This document shows positions 16,332-24,680 of a stretch of DNA of 64,000 nucleotides, piece after piece. A program made the translations under genes and the position numbers. The stretch is from NCBI RefSeq assembly GCF_042666505.1, contig NZ_JBHTDN010000014.1:16376-80375 (forward strand), in the 5' to 3' direction. Source of the stretch: Parapedobacter sp042666505 (GTDB lineage: Bacteria > Bacteroidota > Bacteroidia > Sphingobacteriales > Sphingobacteriaceae). The notes under the pieces are model-generated. The model searched no databases, was not told the origin of the DNA, and worked only from the letters and a program-made list of their open reading frames with translations. Numbering within the stretch: position 1 is the first letter of the stretch; each line of letters starts with the position of its first letter.

Positions 16332-16985
16332 TCAACGGCTCGGAGCCGGGTCACATAGCTCGTTCTTAAGTTGCGTAAAGAACTTTAGTGAATATTGGAA
16401 AATGGGGCTCATGATAAACGTATAAAGAAAGGTAACCAGGAATACGGGGCCTCCCAGCAGGTATCCCACGAGCAACACAACACATTCAACGATAATTCGC
16501 GCTTTGCTGACAGAAAGCTTAGTACGCTCCGCTATGGAAAGCATAAAGCCATCACGGGGGCCGGCACCTATTCCGCCCGATACGTACAAACCTCCCCCAG
16601 TGCCTACTATTACGATTCCTACCAACAACCACAGGTAATCCGTCCAGGTAAAAGTGGGACTGGGTAGTATATCCAACCAAAGAAAGAAATCCATAATAGG
16701 GCCGATAAGCAAAGCGTTCAGAAAGGTTCCGAGGTTCACATACTTTCGACTGACCACTAGCGAAATCGTTATTAACAAAAAGCCAATGATAACCGTCCAC
16801 GTGCCGATAGAAAGCCCAAAACGCTCAAAAAGAGCGATATTCAGCACGTCCCAAGGATGTAAGCCCAAATGCTGCATTTTGACGGAAATGGCAACGCCCA
16901 ATCCGAAACACACCAATCCTAAAAAGAAAAAACTATAGCGTATCAGCCAATTTCGCAGGCTATCCTTGCTGTGAAGGGTTTCCAT
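16332..16985 (-). CDS. YczE/YitT-like integral membrane protein
   Basis: From ATG 16985 the product has 217 residues and five membrane segments, among them YSFFFLGLVCFGLGVAISVK, TWTVIIGFLLITISLVV and LWLLVGIVIVGTGGGLYVSG. GAGPRDGFMLSIAERTKLSV is characteristic of the YczE/YyaS family (DUF161-related), of unknown transport or regulatory function. The frame stays open upstream to 17228, but that part overlaps the 3' end of the hydrolase gene region and is unrelated to the family; METLHSKDSLRNWLIRY looks like the usual N-terminus. Confidence 0.75.
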   Translation of the reverse strand: METLHSKDSLRNWLIRYSFFFLGLVCFGLGVAISVKMQHLGLHPWDVLNIALFERFGLSIGTWTVIIGFLLITISLVVSRKYVNLGTFLNALLIGPIMDFFLWLDILPSPTFTWTDYLWLLVGIVIVGTGGGLYVSGGIGAGPRDGFMLSIAERTKLSVSKARIIVECVVLLVGYLLGGPVFLVTFLYTFIMSPIFQYSLKFFTQLKNELCDPAPSR

Positions 16986-17208
16986 GTCTGGGCAAAAGTA
17001 GTAAATCCGGCCTTCATCATCACAATGGATATGATGGCATAACGCCCTACCGTTTTGTATGCTTCTCACCGCTCCTTTCAGCAAACCTTCGAGGCCCCAA
17101 AATACAATGAAATACACCAGCCACAGGATAATGACAACCCGGTAATAAAGATACCGACACAGCCCCAAACCTTTACGGCCCGGGGCTGTGCGCTTGAGGT
17201 AGATGACG

Positions 17209-18357
17209 TTATCGCCAAGAGGCGTCATACGCTTTTTGAATCAGCGTTTCGGGCGATCCCAATTGTGTTACGCGGGCGTTACTGTGCCACGCTACCTGAA
17301 CATTGTTCGGGAAGTGCATCACCACCGTGTAGATGCCCCGTGTTTGGGAATCAGCCCAGACACCGTTCTTAAAATAATAGGTGCCGTGCTTTCCATCACG
17401 CGTTCCGTCATAGCCCATGAACTCTTCCTTCATCCGCTTCATCATGGGGGCGCTTACCAGTTTTCCTTGTTCGCCAGCCGCCAATACTGCCGCCATTTCC
17501 GGGCTGTTCATATACCAGCCGCCGGGCCCGGCTTCCAGGTAGGTGGTCCAGGTAGTTACGCCGGCAAGATTCGGCTGCTGGAAATTATAATAGAGCGTTA
17601 TCCGGCGGTCGCCGCTTTCGCTATCCACCGGGCCGTTCTCGTTCCACGGGCCCACGTTGATCTGCGACCAGTTGGGGATGCCCGCCTTCTTGAAGATGTT
17701 TTGCCGTACATAATTGCGGTAGAATTGCGACACGACCTCATCTGCGGCCTCATCGCTAAGGCCATTCAGGTCTGCTGTGCCATTCACGATACAGTACAGG
17801 AGCACCCGGCAAATCGAGTAGTTGTTGTTCGTGTACTTATAATGCGCCTTGCCATAGCCGGTAGTTGGTATCTGCATACTCTCGCGCAGCGATTTGTAAT
17901 CTTTCCCGACTGGCGTAAGGCCAGCGTAGTGCTGCAGCAACATAGCCACAGTGAGCGGGTGGTTTTCCTCGGGGATACCCCACCACTTGGGTAACAGATC
18001 GACAAGCCGTGCTTTTTCATCATCGCCTTTGGCTTCCAGGGCTTGCAGGACGGCGAAAGCGGTGATCGTCTTTGACGTGCTGCCGGTGCCCTGCCGTGTA
18101 AGATAGTCGTAAGCAAGCTCTCCATCTTTCTGGGTACGGGCTGATCCACCGGCATCAAACTTGACGACTTTGCCGTTCTGGCTGATGGCAAAAGAGTAGC
18201 CTACCGTTTTCCCATCGGTGGCGGCTTTCAGGTTTTTGCGAAATAATTCCGCATCGAACCCGGTGTTTACCAGGTCCAGGTGAGTGGTCTCGCAGCCCGA
18301 TGTGAGGGCAGCGGCAAGCGCCAGTGCGATAGTGGCTGTTTTAATCGTTTTTTTCAT
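17209..18357 (-). CDS. Beta-lactamase-fold serine hydrolase (class C type), lipoprotein
   Basis: 382 residues. Lipoprotein signal with Cys22 (ALAAALTSGC). Active-site SxxK is GSTSKTITAF (Ser93, Lys96), and the second motif YxN is YKYTNNN (Tyr175, Asn177). The third motif is not clearly HTG/KTG; KHGTYYF near 325 is the best candidate. Such proteins are esterases, D-Ala-D-Ala peptidases or true beta-lactamases; from sequence only the fold class can be given. Acts outside the cytoplasm. Monocistronic. Confidence 0.85.
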   Translation of the reverse strand: MKKTIKTATIALALAAALTSGCETTHLDLVNTGFDAELFRKNLKAATDGKTVGYSFAISQNGKVVKFDAGGSARTQKDGELAYDYLTRQGTGSTSKTITAFAVLQALEAKGDDEKARLVDLLPKWWGIPEENHPLTVAMLLQHYAGLTPVGKDYKSLRESMQIPTTGYGKAHYKYTNNNYSICRVLLYCIVNGTADLNGLSDEAADEVVSQFYRNYVRQNIFKKAGIPNWSQINVGPWNENGPVDSESGDRRITLYYNFQQPNLAGVTTWTTYLEAGPGGWYMNSPEMAAVLAAGEQGKLVSAPMMKRMKEEFMGYDGTRDGKHGTYYFKNGVWADSQTRGIYTVVMHFPNNVQVAWHSNARVTQLGSPETLIQKAYDASWR

Positions 18358-18510
18358 TTCGCTAGATCTTAAAATAACTATTTATGCCCTCAAAATTGTG
18401 AAATGGCACGCTTGGCGCGAAAGGGCGATTGACGGATCGGGGATTCCGGTTAACGGATGGTGTGTACAGATTGACTTTTATGTGAAGTGAGTATCGCTAA
18501 TATCTTTTCG

Positions 18511-18932
18511 GGAGGCCATCTAACGCTGGAAGATGATTTAGTTCTAAAATCCTATTGTCTCCGGAAAGTAGCATTATAGCCGTGGATAGTTTGCCACAAA
18601 AGCTGAATAAAACCGCAGGACACAACGTATCCATCCAATTCCAGCTAGCGGATATCAGCCTGGAAGGTTTAACTTTGCCCAAGTTGGACGGCATACTAAT
18701 GGCCAATTCGCTCCACTATATCCAGGAAAAAGAAATGCTTGTAAAACGAGTGGAGCCATACTTCAACACGGAAAAACAACCCTTTATCGTTGGATATGAA
18801 TCCAATACCCCAAATCGGTGGATACCCCTTCCTATTAGATTCAGCGAATTAAGCGCACTCTTTGATAGTCTGGGATACGAGGTGGTAGCCAAGGTTAACG
18901 AAAGGCCTTCATCCTTTGGCGGAACGATGTGA
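18511..18932 (+). pseudogene. SAM-dependent methyltransferase, truncated and frameshifted
   Basis: At 18511 one frame reads GGHLTLE, the remains of the glycine-rich SAM motif I. The next part continues in another frame from about 18555: LSPESSIIAVDSLPQKL (motif post-I, acidic Asp), FQLADISLEGL, LDGILMANSLHYIQEKEM (motif II region), to FGGTM. The first part of the Rossmann fold is missing and a frameshift separates the two segments, so it is a relic of a class I methyltransferase. Confidence 0.65.
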
Positions 18933-19139
18933 GCCGCATCGATTCGATGTAAAGAATAGCGCGGCGATCAAATTATTTATGGCCAGTGAGCAGTGATAAT
19001 ATACTAAAAATCGGCATTGACGACGAGGAGCAACGTATAACGACCATACTCCTTGTCACAATATGATCTTAAAATGTCGTATTCACCCATTATCGTTGCG
19101 GAATATCACAGCTATCTTTACGAAATAAAATTATGGAAA

Positions 19140-19739
19140 ATGGGAAAGCTAAAATTGCTGATGCAGATATCCGTTGACGGATATGTCGGAGGCCCAAACG
19201 GTGATCTCGACTGGCGGACATGGGAATATGACGACAAGCTGAAAGCGTTCGCGAATAACCTGCGCGATGGTTGTGATGCCATCCTTCTTGGCAGGAAAAT
19301 GGCCGAGGTTTTTATTCCGCATTTCGAAGAAACGGTGAACCGCCTACAAGCCAAAAACGGCGATAAGGCATTGGCTGAGATGTTTGCATACGCCGACCGA
19401 ATGGTTAGCATGCCTAAAATTGTTTTCAGCAAAACAATGGAAACAATTGATGGAAAAAATGTTTTTGTTGAAAATGGGGACCTTGTAACTGCAATCAAAG
19501 ACCTCAAAAGCAAGAAAGGCAAAGACATGATTGTGTATGGCGGTGCAGGATTTGTTTCATCGCTTATTGAAAAAGGATTGATTGATGAATTCAACCTCTT
19601 TGTCAACCCCGTGATGATAAACAAAGGCTTGAGGATTTTTGATTTGCTTGACCACAGGCAAACACTTTCATTGATAAATGCAACGCCTTATGAATGTGGA
19701 ATTGCAGTTTTAACTTTCAAACTCCGTCATGAAAATTGA
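19140..19739 (+). CDS. Dihydrofolate reductase/RibD-family protein
   Basis: From ATG 19140 the protein has 199 residues. MGKLKLLMQISVDGYVGGPN and GDLDW match the N-terminus of the YwjB/YyaP-type DHFR-like family; DAILLGRKMAEVF and VYGGAGFVSSLIEKGLIDEF are the two conserved nucleotide-binding blocks. The family has a DHFR/RibD C-terminal fold and likely uses NADPH; its substrate is unknown. An upstream in-frame ATG at 19053 would add 29 residues with no similarity. Cytoplasmic single gene. Confidence 0.85.
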   Translation: MGKLKLLMQISVDGYVGGPNGDLDWRTWEYDDKLKAFANNLRDGCDAILLGRKMAEVFIPHFEETVNRLQAKNGDKALAEMFAYADRMVSMPKIVFSKTMETIDGKNVFVENGDLVTAIKDLKSKKGKDMIVYGGAGFVSSLIEKGLIDEFNLFVNPVMINKGLRIFDLLDHRQTLSLINATPYECGIAVLTFKLRHEN

Positions 19740-19867
19740 TCATCTTTGGTGTATTATCTGACCTCCTCCCGGTTTTTCAGACGGTTTGAATTAGAATTTC
19801 AGGCATTCAAACTCAAAACCAAACAACGTTCCGACTTCATCCTTATCCAGTCATCGTGACCAAAAGC

Positions 19868-19875
19868 TAAGTTTG
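19868..19875 (+). promoter_or_regulatory. Bacteroidota -7 box for the DUF4269 gene
   Basis: TAAGTTTG fits TAnnTTTG. Transcription would begin near 19881, at the ATG itself, so the mRNA is almost leaderless. The GTG at 19875 overlaps the box and is therefore unlikely to be the start. Confidence 0.5.
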
Positions 19876-19880
19876 TGAAT

Positions 19881-20447
19881 ATGAATTTTGACAATATAGA
19901 ATATTTACAACACGGCAACGACCGACAACGACAAGCATACTCTATCTTGACGAACAACCAAGTTTTATCAAAACTTAAACAGTTTGACCCCGTTCTTGTC
20001 GGGACAATACCCATAAACATTGACATTGAAAATAGCGACCTTGATATTATTTGCTGTTTCGCAGACAAACAAGAGTTTCAAAAATCAGTCACAGACAATT
20101 TTGGTAATGAAAGAAGTTTTACAATCAGAGAGCAACCCAGTTTAGACACTTTGGCTATCGTTGCCAATTTCTTTTTGGACGGTTTTGAAATTGAGATTTT
20201 TGGACAAAGTATTCCGACAAGACAACAGTTTGCATACAGGCATTTAATCGTTGAACATAATTTGCTAAACAAACATGGAGAAAAATTCAGACAACAAATT
20301 ATTGAACTCAAACGGCAAGGACGGAAGACAGAACCAGCATTTGCATTAGCACTTGGGCTGACAGGCGATCCTTATACCGAACTATTAAAATTTGAAAGGA
20401 TGACAAAAGGCCGAACCGCTATGGAAAACAAGTATTGCGAGACATAA
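19881..20447 (+). CDS. DUF4269 protein (nucleotidyltransferase-like)
   Basis: From ATG 19881, 188 residues. VLVGTIPINIDIENSDLDII resembles the Gly-Thr...SDxD core of polymerase-beta-like nucleotidyltransferases, and FEIEIFGQ gives a third acidic strand. HLIVEHNLLNKHGEKFRQQI and FALALGLTGDPYTELL are typical of the DUF4269 family. Function unknown, possibly nucleotide transfer to a small molecule. Base composition is visibly more A+T rich than the previous genes, as is the region up to 22036. Confidence 0.75.
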   Translation: MNFDNIEYLQHGNDRQRQAYSILTNNQVLSKLKQFDPVLVGTIPINIDIENSDLDIICCFADKQEFQKSVTDNFGNERSFTIREQPSLDTLAIVANFFLDGFEIEIFGQSIPTRQQFAYRHLIVEHNLLNKHGEKFRQQIIELKRQGRKTEPAFALALGLTGDPYTELLKFERMTKGRTAMENKYCET

Positions 20448-20562
20448 AACAGCGGCTAGGATGCATTTCCTATTACGGGGTTTTCGCAAACTTGGGTTTA
20501 AAGCCTTCAAACTGATAACAAAAAACTTGTGCTGACGATTTAGTTTACCTTCCTTTGCAAAA

Positions 20563-20576
20563 ATACTAAACAGTAT
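20563..20576. promoter_or_regulatory. Palindrome before the TetR gene (candidate operator)
   Basis: ATACTAAACAGTAT, five-base arms ATACT/AGTAT, centred 12 bases before the TetR ATG. The same ATACTAA-N3-GTAT pattern of equal length lies before the next gene at 21191. Confidence 0.6.
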
Positions 20577-20581
20577 CTTTT

Positions 20582-21172
20582 ATGAAAAAAGCAGAGGCAA
20601 CACGGCTGGCAATCCTACAAAAAGCATTTGAACTGATTTACGTTAAAGGTTATCAGACAACGAGCATTGATGACATTATCGCCACGACAAAAGTTACAAA
20701 AGGTGCGTTTTACTACCATTTCAAAACCAAAGATGAAATGGGACTTGCAATCATTAACGAGATTCTAAAACCGACACTTACAAGCAGTTTCATTGAACCA
20801 CTACAAAATGAACAAAATCCGTTAGACGCCATTTACAACCTAATGGACAACCTTTTAATGAAAAATGAATTTTTAAAAGTTGAGTATGGTTGTCCCGCTT
20901 CAAACTTTACACAAGAAATGACACCTTGGAACGCTGATTTTCACAACGCTTTAAACGAACTGACAAAAACATGGATAAAAGTAATGACCGCCTCTATTGA
21001 ACAGGGAAAGAAAAACGGCTTCGTCCGCAATGACATAAATGCAAAACAAGTAACAATGTTCGTAATGTCGGGATATTGGGGAATACGAAATTTTGGAAAA
21101 TTAGAGAACAGTAAAAAGGCATATCTACCCTATTTAAAGCAACTCAAACTCTACTTAAACAGTTTGAAATAG
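20582..21172 (+). CDS. TetR-family transcriptional regulator
   Basis: 196 residues. The N-terminal HTH is classic: RLAILQKAFELIYVKGYQTT, SIDDIIATTKVTKGAFYYHF, KTKDEMGLAI. The C-terminal ligand domain ends GYWGIRNFGKLENSKKAYLP. It precedes two small membrane-protein genes in the same direction, and both its own upstream region and theirs contain matching palindromes, so it probably represses itself and them until a ligand binds. Confidence 0.92.
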   Translation: MKKAEATRLAILQKAFELIYVKGYQTTSIDDIIATTKVTKGAFYYHFKTKDEMGLAIINEILKPTLTSSFIEPLQNEQNPLDAIYNLMDNLLMKNEFLKVEYGCPASNFTQEMTPWNADFHNALNELTKTWIKVMTASIEQGKKNGFVRNDINAKQVTMFVMSGYWGIRNFGKLENSKKAYLPYLKQLKLYLNSLK

Positions 21173-21190
21173 TTTTTTTTCTTCAAAAAC

Positions 21191-21204
21191 ATACTAATTG
21201 GTAT
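21191..21204. promoter_or_regulatory. Palindrome before the cytochrome-b-like gene (candidate TetR operator)
   Basis: ATACTAATTGGTAT, inside the longer inverted repeat AAACATAC-TAATTG-GTATGTTT (21187-21208, eight-base arms). TATCTTCG at 21225-21232 is a near -7 box, so the operator would cover the -33 region. Confidence 0.65.
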
Positions 21205-21251
21205 GTTTTTATTTTATCTTCGCCACCAAACAGAAAACATTACGACATAAA

Positions 21252-21716
21252 ATGTATTCAACTTTATTAATTCTACACTCTTTGACACGTTGGTTTGTTT
21301 TAGCCTTTTTGGTGTATTCGATTTACAGAGCTTATGTTGGCGTAGCCAACAACAAATCTTTTTCCAAAACCGACAATGCTTTCCGACATTGGACGGCAAC
21401 AGTTGCACACATTCAACTGATGATTGGAATTATACTTTATACACAAAGTCCGGTTGTAAAATACTTTTGGTCTGAAACCGAAATCGGCTTTAAAAATTTG
21501 GACTTAACATTTTTCGGTATAATACACCTCGTTTTAATGCTGACTTCTATTGTTGTATTGACAATCGGTTCTGCATTGGCAAAACGAAAACCAACAGACA
21601 AAGAAAAATTTAAGACCATGTTGATTTGGTTTTCTCTTGCTCTAATCATCATTTTCATCGCTATCCCGTGGTCTTTTTCGCCATTGTCAAGCAGACCTAA
21701 TTTTAGGACATTTTAA
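21252..21716 (+). CDS. Cytochrome-b-like four-span membrane protein
   Basis: From ATG 21252, 154 residues: MYSTLLILHSLTRWFVLAFL starts the first of four membrane segments, each with a possible haem-ligand His (HSLTRW, HWTATVAHIQLM, FGIIHLVLML). It resembles Bacteroidota proteins annotated as cytochrome B. Located between the TetR gene and the DUF3817 gene, two bases before the latter. A haem or quinone redox role is possible but unproven. Confidence 0.7.
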   Translation: MYSTLLILHSLTRWFVLAFLVYSIYRAYVGVANNKSFSKTDNAFRHWTATVAHIQLMIGIILYTQSPVVKYFWSETEIGFKNLDLTFFGIIHLVLMLTSIVVLTIGSALAKRKPTDKEKFKTMLIWFSLALIIIFIAIPWSFSPLSSRPNFRTF

Positions 21717-21718
21717 TT

Positions 21719-22036
21719 ATGAAAAAGTATTTCGCAACAACAGTTGGACGTTTACGATTGTTAGCCTTTTTAGAGGGAATTTCCTTACTTGTTTTGGTTT
21801 TTGTAGCCGTTCCCTTGAAGTATTATTTTGACAATCCTTCAATGTCAAAAAATCTGGGACCAATTCACGGTGCATTATTCCTGTTGTTTGTGTTTAACGC
21901 TTTGCATGTAGGCGTTGAACAACAATGGAAATTTAAAGAAACAACTTGGAAAGTTCTTATTGCTTGTTTCATTCCATTCGGGACATTCTACATTGACTAC
22001 AAAATTCTTCGTAACATATCGACAGACGAAAAATAA
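21719..22036 (+). CDS. DUF3817 membrane protein
   Basis: 105 residues. RLRLLAFLEGISLLVLVFVA, LKYYFDN, and GPIHGALFLLFVFNALHVGV are the signature blocks of DUF3817 (YdzA-like), a three-span integral membrane family of unknown role. Two bases separate it from the cytochrome-b-like gene, so they form an operon under the TetR-type regulator. Confidence 0.85.
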   Translation: MKKYFATTVGRLRLLAFLEGISLLVLVFVAVPLKYYFDNPSMSKNLGPIHGALFLLFVFNALHVGVEQQWKFKETTWKVLIACFIPFGTFYIDYKILRNISTDEK

Positions 22037-22215
22037 CTGACAGGGAAAGGGCGGCGATTGAAGGAATACTGGACCATGGCACGTTAGTTCAATTGTGTAT
22101 CATGACAGGCCGAGTGAATCGATGAATATTTCCTACATTAGCGCGACGCAGGTTGACTTAATAAGTACGGAATAAGTATGGAAGAAACCTGCGGACCACA
22201 TAAATTAGAAACGCA

Positions 22216-23442
22216 ATGAACCCGAAGGCCAAAAGAACGCTTACATGGATGGCAGTAGGTGCTGCCACTTGGTCATGCGAATCCCCACAGCAGCGGTTGG
22301 AAACCGATTATTTTCGTGATGTGACAGCCACCCACGTACCGTATGATCCCGAAGCCCATATTCTGGAAGTTGCCTTCGCCGATGTGGATGGCGATGGTGA
22401 TCTGGATGTCATTGCTGCGCTGGAGGCGGATGAGAACAGGCTTTACCTTAATGACGGCAGCGGCAAACTTACCTGGAAAAAAGATATATTCAAAGCTGCC
22501 AAACACGATAGCGAGCACGTGCGCGTGGCCGACTTTGATGGCGATGGCCAGCTGGATGTGGTGTTTGTGGCGGAAGACGACCAAACTCACGAATACTACC
22601 TCGGCAACGGCGATGGCTCTTTTCGTGATGTGAGCGACCGCCTTCCCGGGATGAGCGAAGGCAATGGATTGGATGTAGGCGATGTGAATGGCGACGGTTT
22701 GCCAGACATTGTCGTGGGAAATTCCGGGGCAGCGGGGCAAAATTTCCTCTGGATAAATGATCCGGCCCGCCCGGGCTTCTTTATAGACCGTACCCTGGAA
22801 AGTCTTCCCCAAGTAAATGACGCTACCCAAAGCATCAAGCTGGCCGACCTTAACGCGGATGGGCATCTGGATATGGTGGTGGCTAATGAAGTGCCCCCAA
22901 ACCGCTTGCTGCTCAATGACGGAAAAGGCCTATTTACCGAGCTCGCTGAATACCTCGAATTGCCCGAGCCGCTGGAAACACGTGAGGCGCTGGTATTCGA
23001 TGTGGATGGCGATGACGACCCGGATATTGTGTTTGCCAACATTACAAGTAATGCCGGTGAGTGGGACAAAAACCCGCGGGCGTGCGTACTGATCAACGGC
23101 GGCCAGGCCCGCTTTAGAGATGAAACTGCGCAGCGTATGCCCGCCTACGAATTTTCTACCTATTCAGCACGGGAAATGGATTTCGATCACGATGGGCATC
23201 TCGACCTGCTGCTGAGCGCTGTTGCGGTGCCGGGATTTAAAGAGGAACAGCTGCGCGCATACCGCAATAATGGAAAGGGGCATTTCTCCGATGTGACAGC
23301 GGAGGTCGTTCCCCAATCGGTTGTGGGCCGCAATTGGAACATTACGATCGGCGACCTCAATGGTGATGGCATCACCGATGCGTTTGTCGGTGGTTGGGCC
23401 TCTCAGGGCCGTCTGTTACTAGGAAAATCGCGTAAACAATAA
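22216..23442 (+). CDS. FG-GAP/VCBS-repeat lipoprotein
   Basis: 408 residues. A short signal with a lipobox-like WSCE (Cys20). The body is built of calcium-binding blade repeats: ADVDGDGDLDVI, ADFDGDGQLDVVF, GDVNGDGLPDIVV, ADLNADGHLDMVV, FDVDGDDDPDIVF, MDFDHDGHLDLLL, GDLNGDGITDAFV. Seven to eight blades form an integrin-alpha-like propeller, usually a surface binding or adhesion module. No enzymatic domain. Terminated by the hairpin at 23641. Confidence 0.88.
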   Translation: MNPKAKRTLTWMAVGAATWSCESPQQRLETDYFRDVTATHVPYDPEAHILEVAFADVDGDGDLDVIAALEADENRLYLNDGSGKLTWKKDIFKAAKHDSEHVRVADFDGDGQLDVVFVAEDDQTHEYYLGNGDGSFRDVSDRLPGMSEGNGLDVGDVNGDGLPDIVVGNSGAAGQNFLWINDPARPGFFIDRTLESLPQVNDATQSIKLADLNADGHLDMVVANEVPPNRLLLNDGKGLFTELAEYLELPEPLETREALVFDVDGDDDPDIVFANITSNAGEWDKNPRACVLINGGQARFRDETAQRMPAYEFSTYSAREMDFDHDGHLDLLLSAVAVPGFKEEQLRAYRNNGKGHFSDVTAEVVPQSVVGRNWNITIGDLNGDGITDAFVGGWASQGRLLLGKSRKQ

Positions 23443-23640
23443 GAGAGACGACACAATCCCGCTATTCTGGGCATAGGCTCTCCCGATTTTCGCAACGCCG
23501 TGGCGGTCGGTGAGGCTTCAAACCATCGATGGCATTACGTGGTCGCCTTAATCATCGGGTCATTTGTTGGCTTGTTGTGGCACTTCCGTTTTTTACTTTA
23601 GCAAGACATGGATATCTAAAGCATCCCGCAGGTTGAAATT

Positions 23641-23666
23641 AAGCCTTAATAGATGAGGCTTTTTTG
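23641..23666 (+). terminator. Rho-independent terminator
   Basis: AAGCCT (23641-23646), loop TAATAGATG, AGGCTT followed by a run of T. About 200 bases after the FG-GAP gene. Confidence 0.6.
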
Positions 23667-23695
23667 CTTCTTTTTTACGATGGTGCAAATTGGAG

Positions 23696-23899
23696 ATGGG
23701 ATTTTCCAATAAGCAGAAGTCGTTGGCAGATAAATGTCGCATGGTAAGTGGAGCAGTCTTTGGGAACAACTACCAAGCACTTAAAGAGCAAATCAGATGC
23801 AACATCGCTCGTCTTCCGGAAGACTTCACGTTCCAGTTGAACGAAAATTTCAGTTTATCCGCGTTGCACCAGGTTGCGCAGCACTTGTATACAGTATAA
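23696..23899 (+). pseudogene. ORF6N-domain fragment
   Basis: The 67-codon frame contains FGNNYQALKEQIRCNIARLP and EDFTFQLNENFSLSALHQV, which resembles the ORF6N (phage KilA-N-related) block 'LNEQVKRNIxRFPEDFMFQL'. The N-terminal recognition part and the rest of the protein are absent. Probably a phage-regulator relic; the match is short, so only moderately sure. Confidence 0.4.
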
Positions 23900-23944
23900 T
23901 GTTTCTAAACTATAAGTAGATATCCATCGATCACTTCTATGCGC

Positions 23945-23952
23945 TATTTTTG
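23945..23952 (+). promoter_or_regulatory. Bacteroidota -7 box for the CDGSH gene
   Basis: TATTTTTG fits TAnnTTTG, 18 bases before ATG 23971. Confidence 0.45.
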
Positions 23953-23970
23953 ACAGCAAAAGAAAATTAA

Positions 23971-24195
23971 ATGGCGAAGACTAAACTAACTATTAATAAC
24001 AACGGATCGGTGAGAATTGAAGGCGATTTTGAAATCGTAGACAGAAATGGTAATGCTTATGGCTTACAAGGGAGATCGGTACTTTCTATTTGCCGTTGTG
24101 GGCTTTCACAAAACAAGCCCTTTTGCGATGGATCGCATAACGGGCACTTCGAGCATGAGGCCGTAGCCTTCGATTTGCCGCCAAAAAAGGCTTAA
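23971..24195 (+). CDS. CDGSH iron-sulfur domain protein
   Basis: 74 residues. The cluster motif is CRCGLSQNKPFCDGSHNGHF with Cys41, Cys43, Cys52 and His56 as the 3Cys-1His ligands of a [2Fe-2S] cluster. Length is that of the small single-domain bacterial members. Cytoplasmic; role in redox or iron-sulfur handling is presumed from the family. Single gene with its own promoter. Confidence 0.9.
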   Translation: MAKTKLTINNNGSVRIEGDFEIVDRNGNAYGLQGRSVLSICRCGLSQNKPFCDGSHNGHFEHEAVAFDLPPKKA

Positions 24196-24305
24196 TTCAC
24201 CCCTATCTTAACGCTCCCTCCTCCGGCTACACCGGCCGGAGTTCGGCTATATCCAAAATTAAAAACCCGACGTTGCTGCGGAATTCGCTTTCGCTAGAGA
24301 GCCAC

Positions 24306-24600
24306 TAAAAACAAAGCCCTGAAACGACGAGAATCGGGGCTTTCAAACTAACCAATTATAAACCTAAATTATCAACCCGACATGATTTAAATAATTGTTA
24401 AATCACGAAGGGATAGGAATTATTTAAATAATCAAAGGCTCCATCTGACCATAAACATCAAAATCAACGAACAGATGAAAAGACAAATTTTACTAACTGA
24501 CTATATAGCATGAAGACTCTGGGTTGTTACAGAGGAATTGTTAAGTATGTTAAATAGACAGTACGATCAATAAAAAAGCCTGCTACTAGTAAGCAACGGG
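24306..24600. repeat. Dispersed hairpin-leader repeat, copy 3
   Basis: Starts AAAGCCCTGAAACGACGAGA then TCGGGGCTTTCAAACTAACC and AACCTAAATT as at 5100. About 105 bases are then inserted (24371-24474) that contain ATTTAAATAAT twice. The shared sequence resumes with a 12-codon frame at 24475-24513, MKRQILLTDYIA, and continues GTTACAG, TGTTAAGTATGTTAAA and a degenerate second hairpin (TGCTACTAGTAAGCA). Here the first stem has one changed arm. The element sits between convergent genes. Confidence 0.65.
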
Positions 24601-24680
24601 TCCGCTGGAGCATTCAATCCACTCGGTGGGATGAGCGTCTACGACGATTTCTAGGTAATCCCCCCGCTTAAGGTAGCCAT

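Noticed and set aside
17203..17994. Long plus-strand frame opposite the beta-lactamase-fold gene
   Set aside because: Antisense shadow; no motifs, while the minus strand has the SxxK and YxN motifs.
23443..23600. Frame continuing after the FG-GAP gene stop with a membrane-like segment (VVALIIGSFVGLLWHFRFLL)
   Set aside because: No start codon and no family match; 50 open codons can occur by chance.
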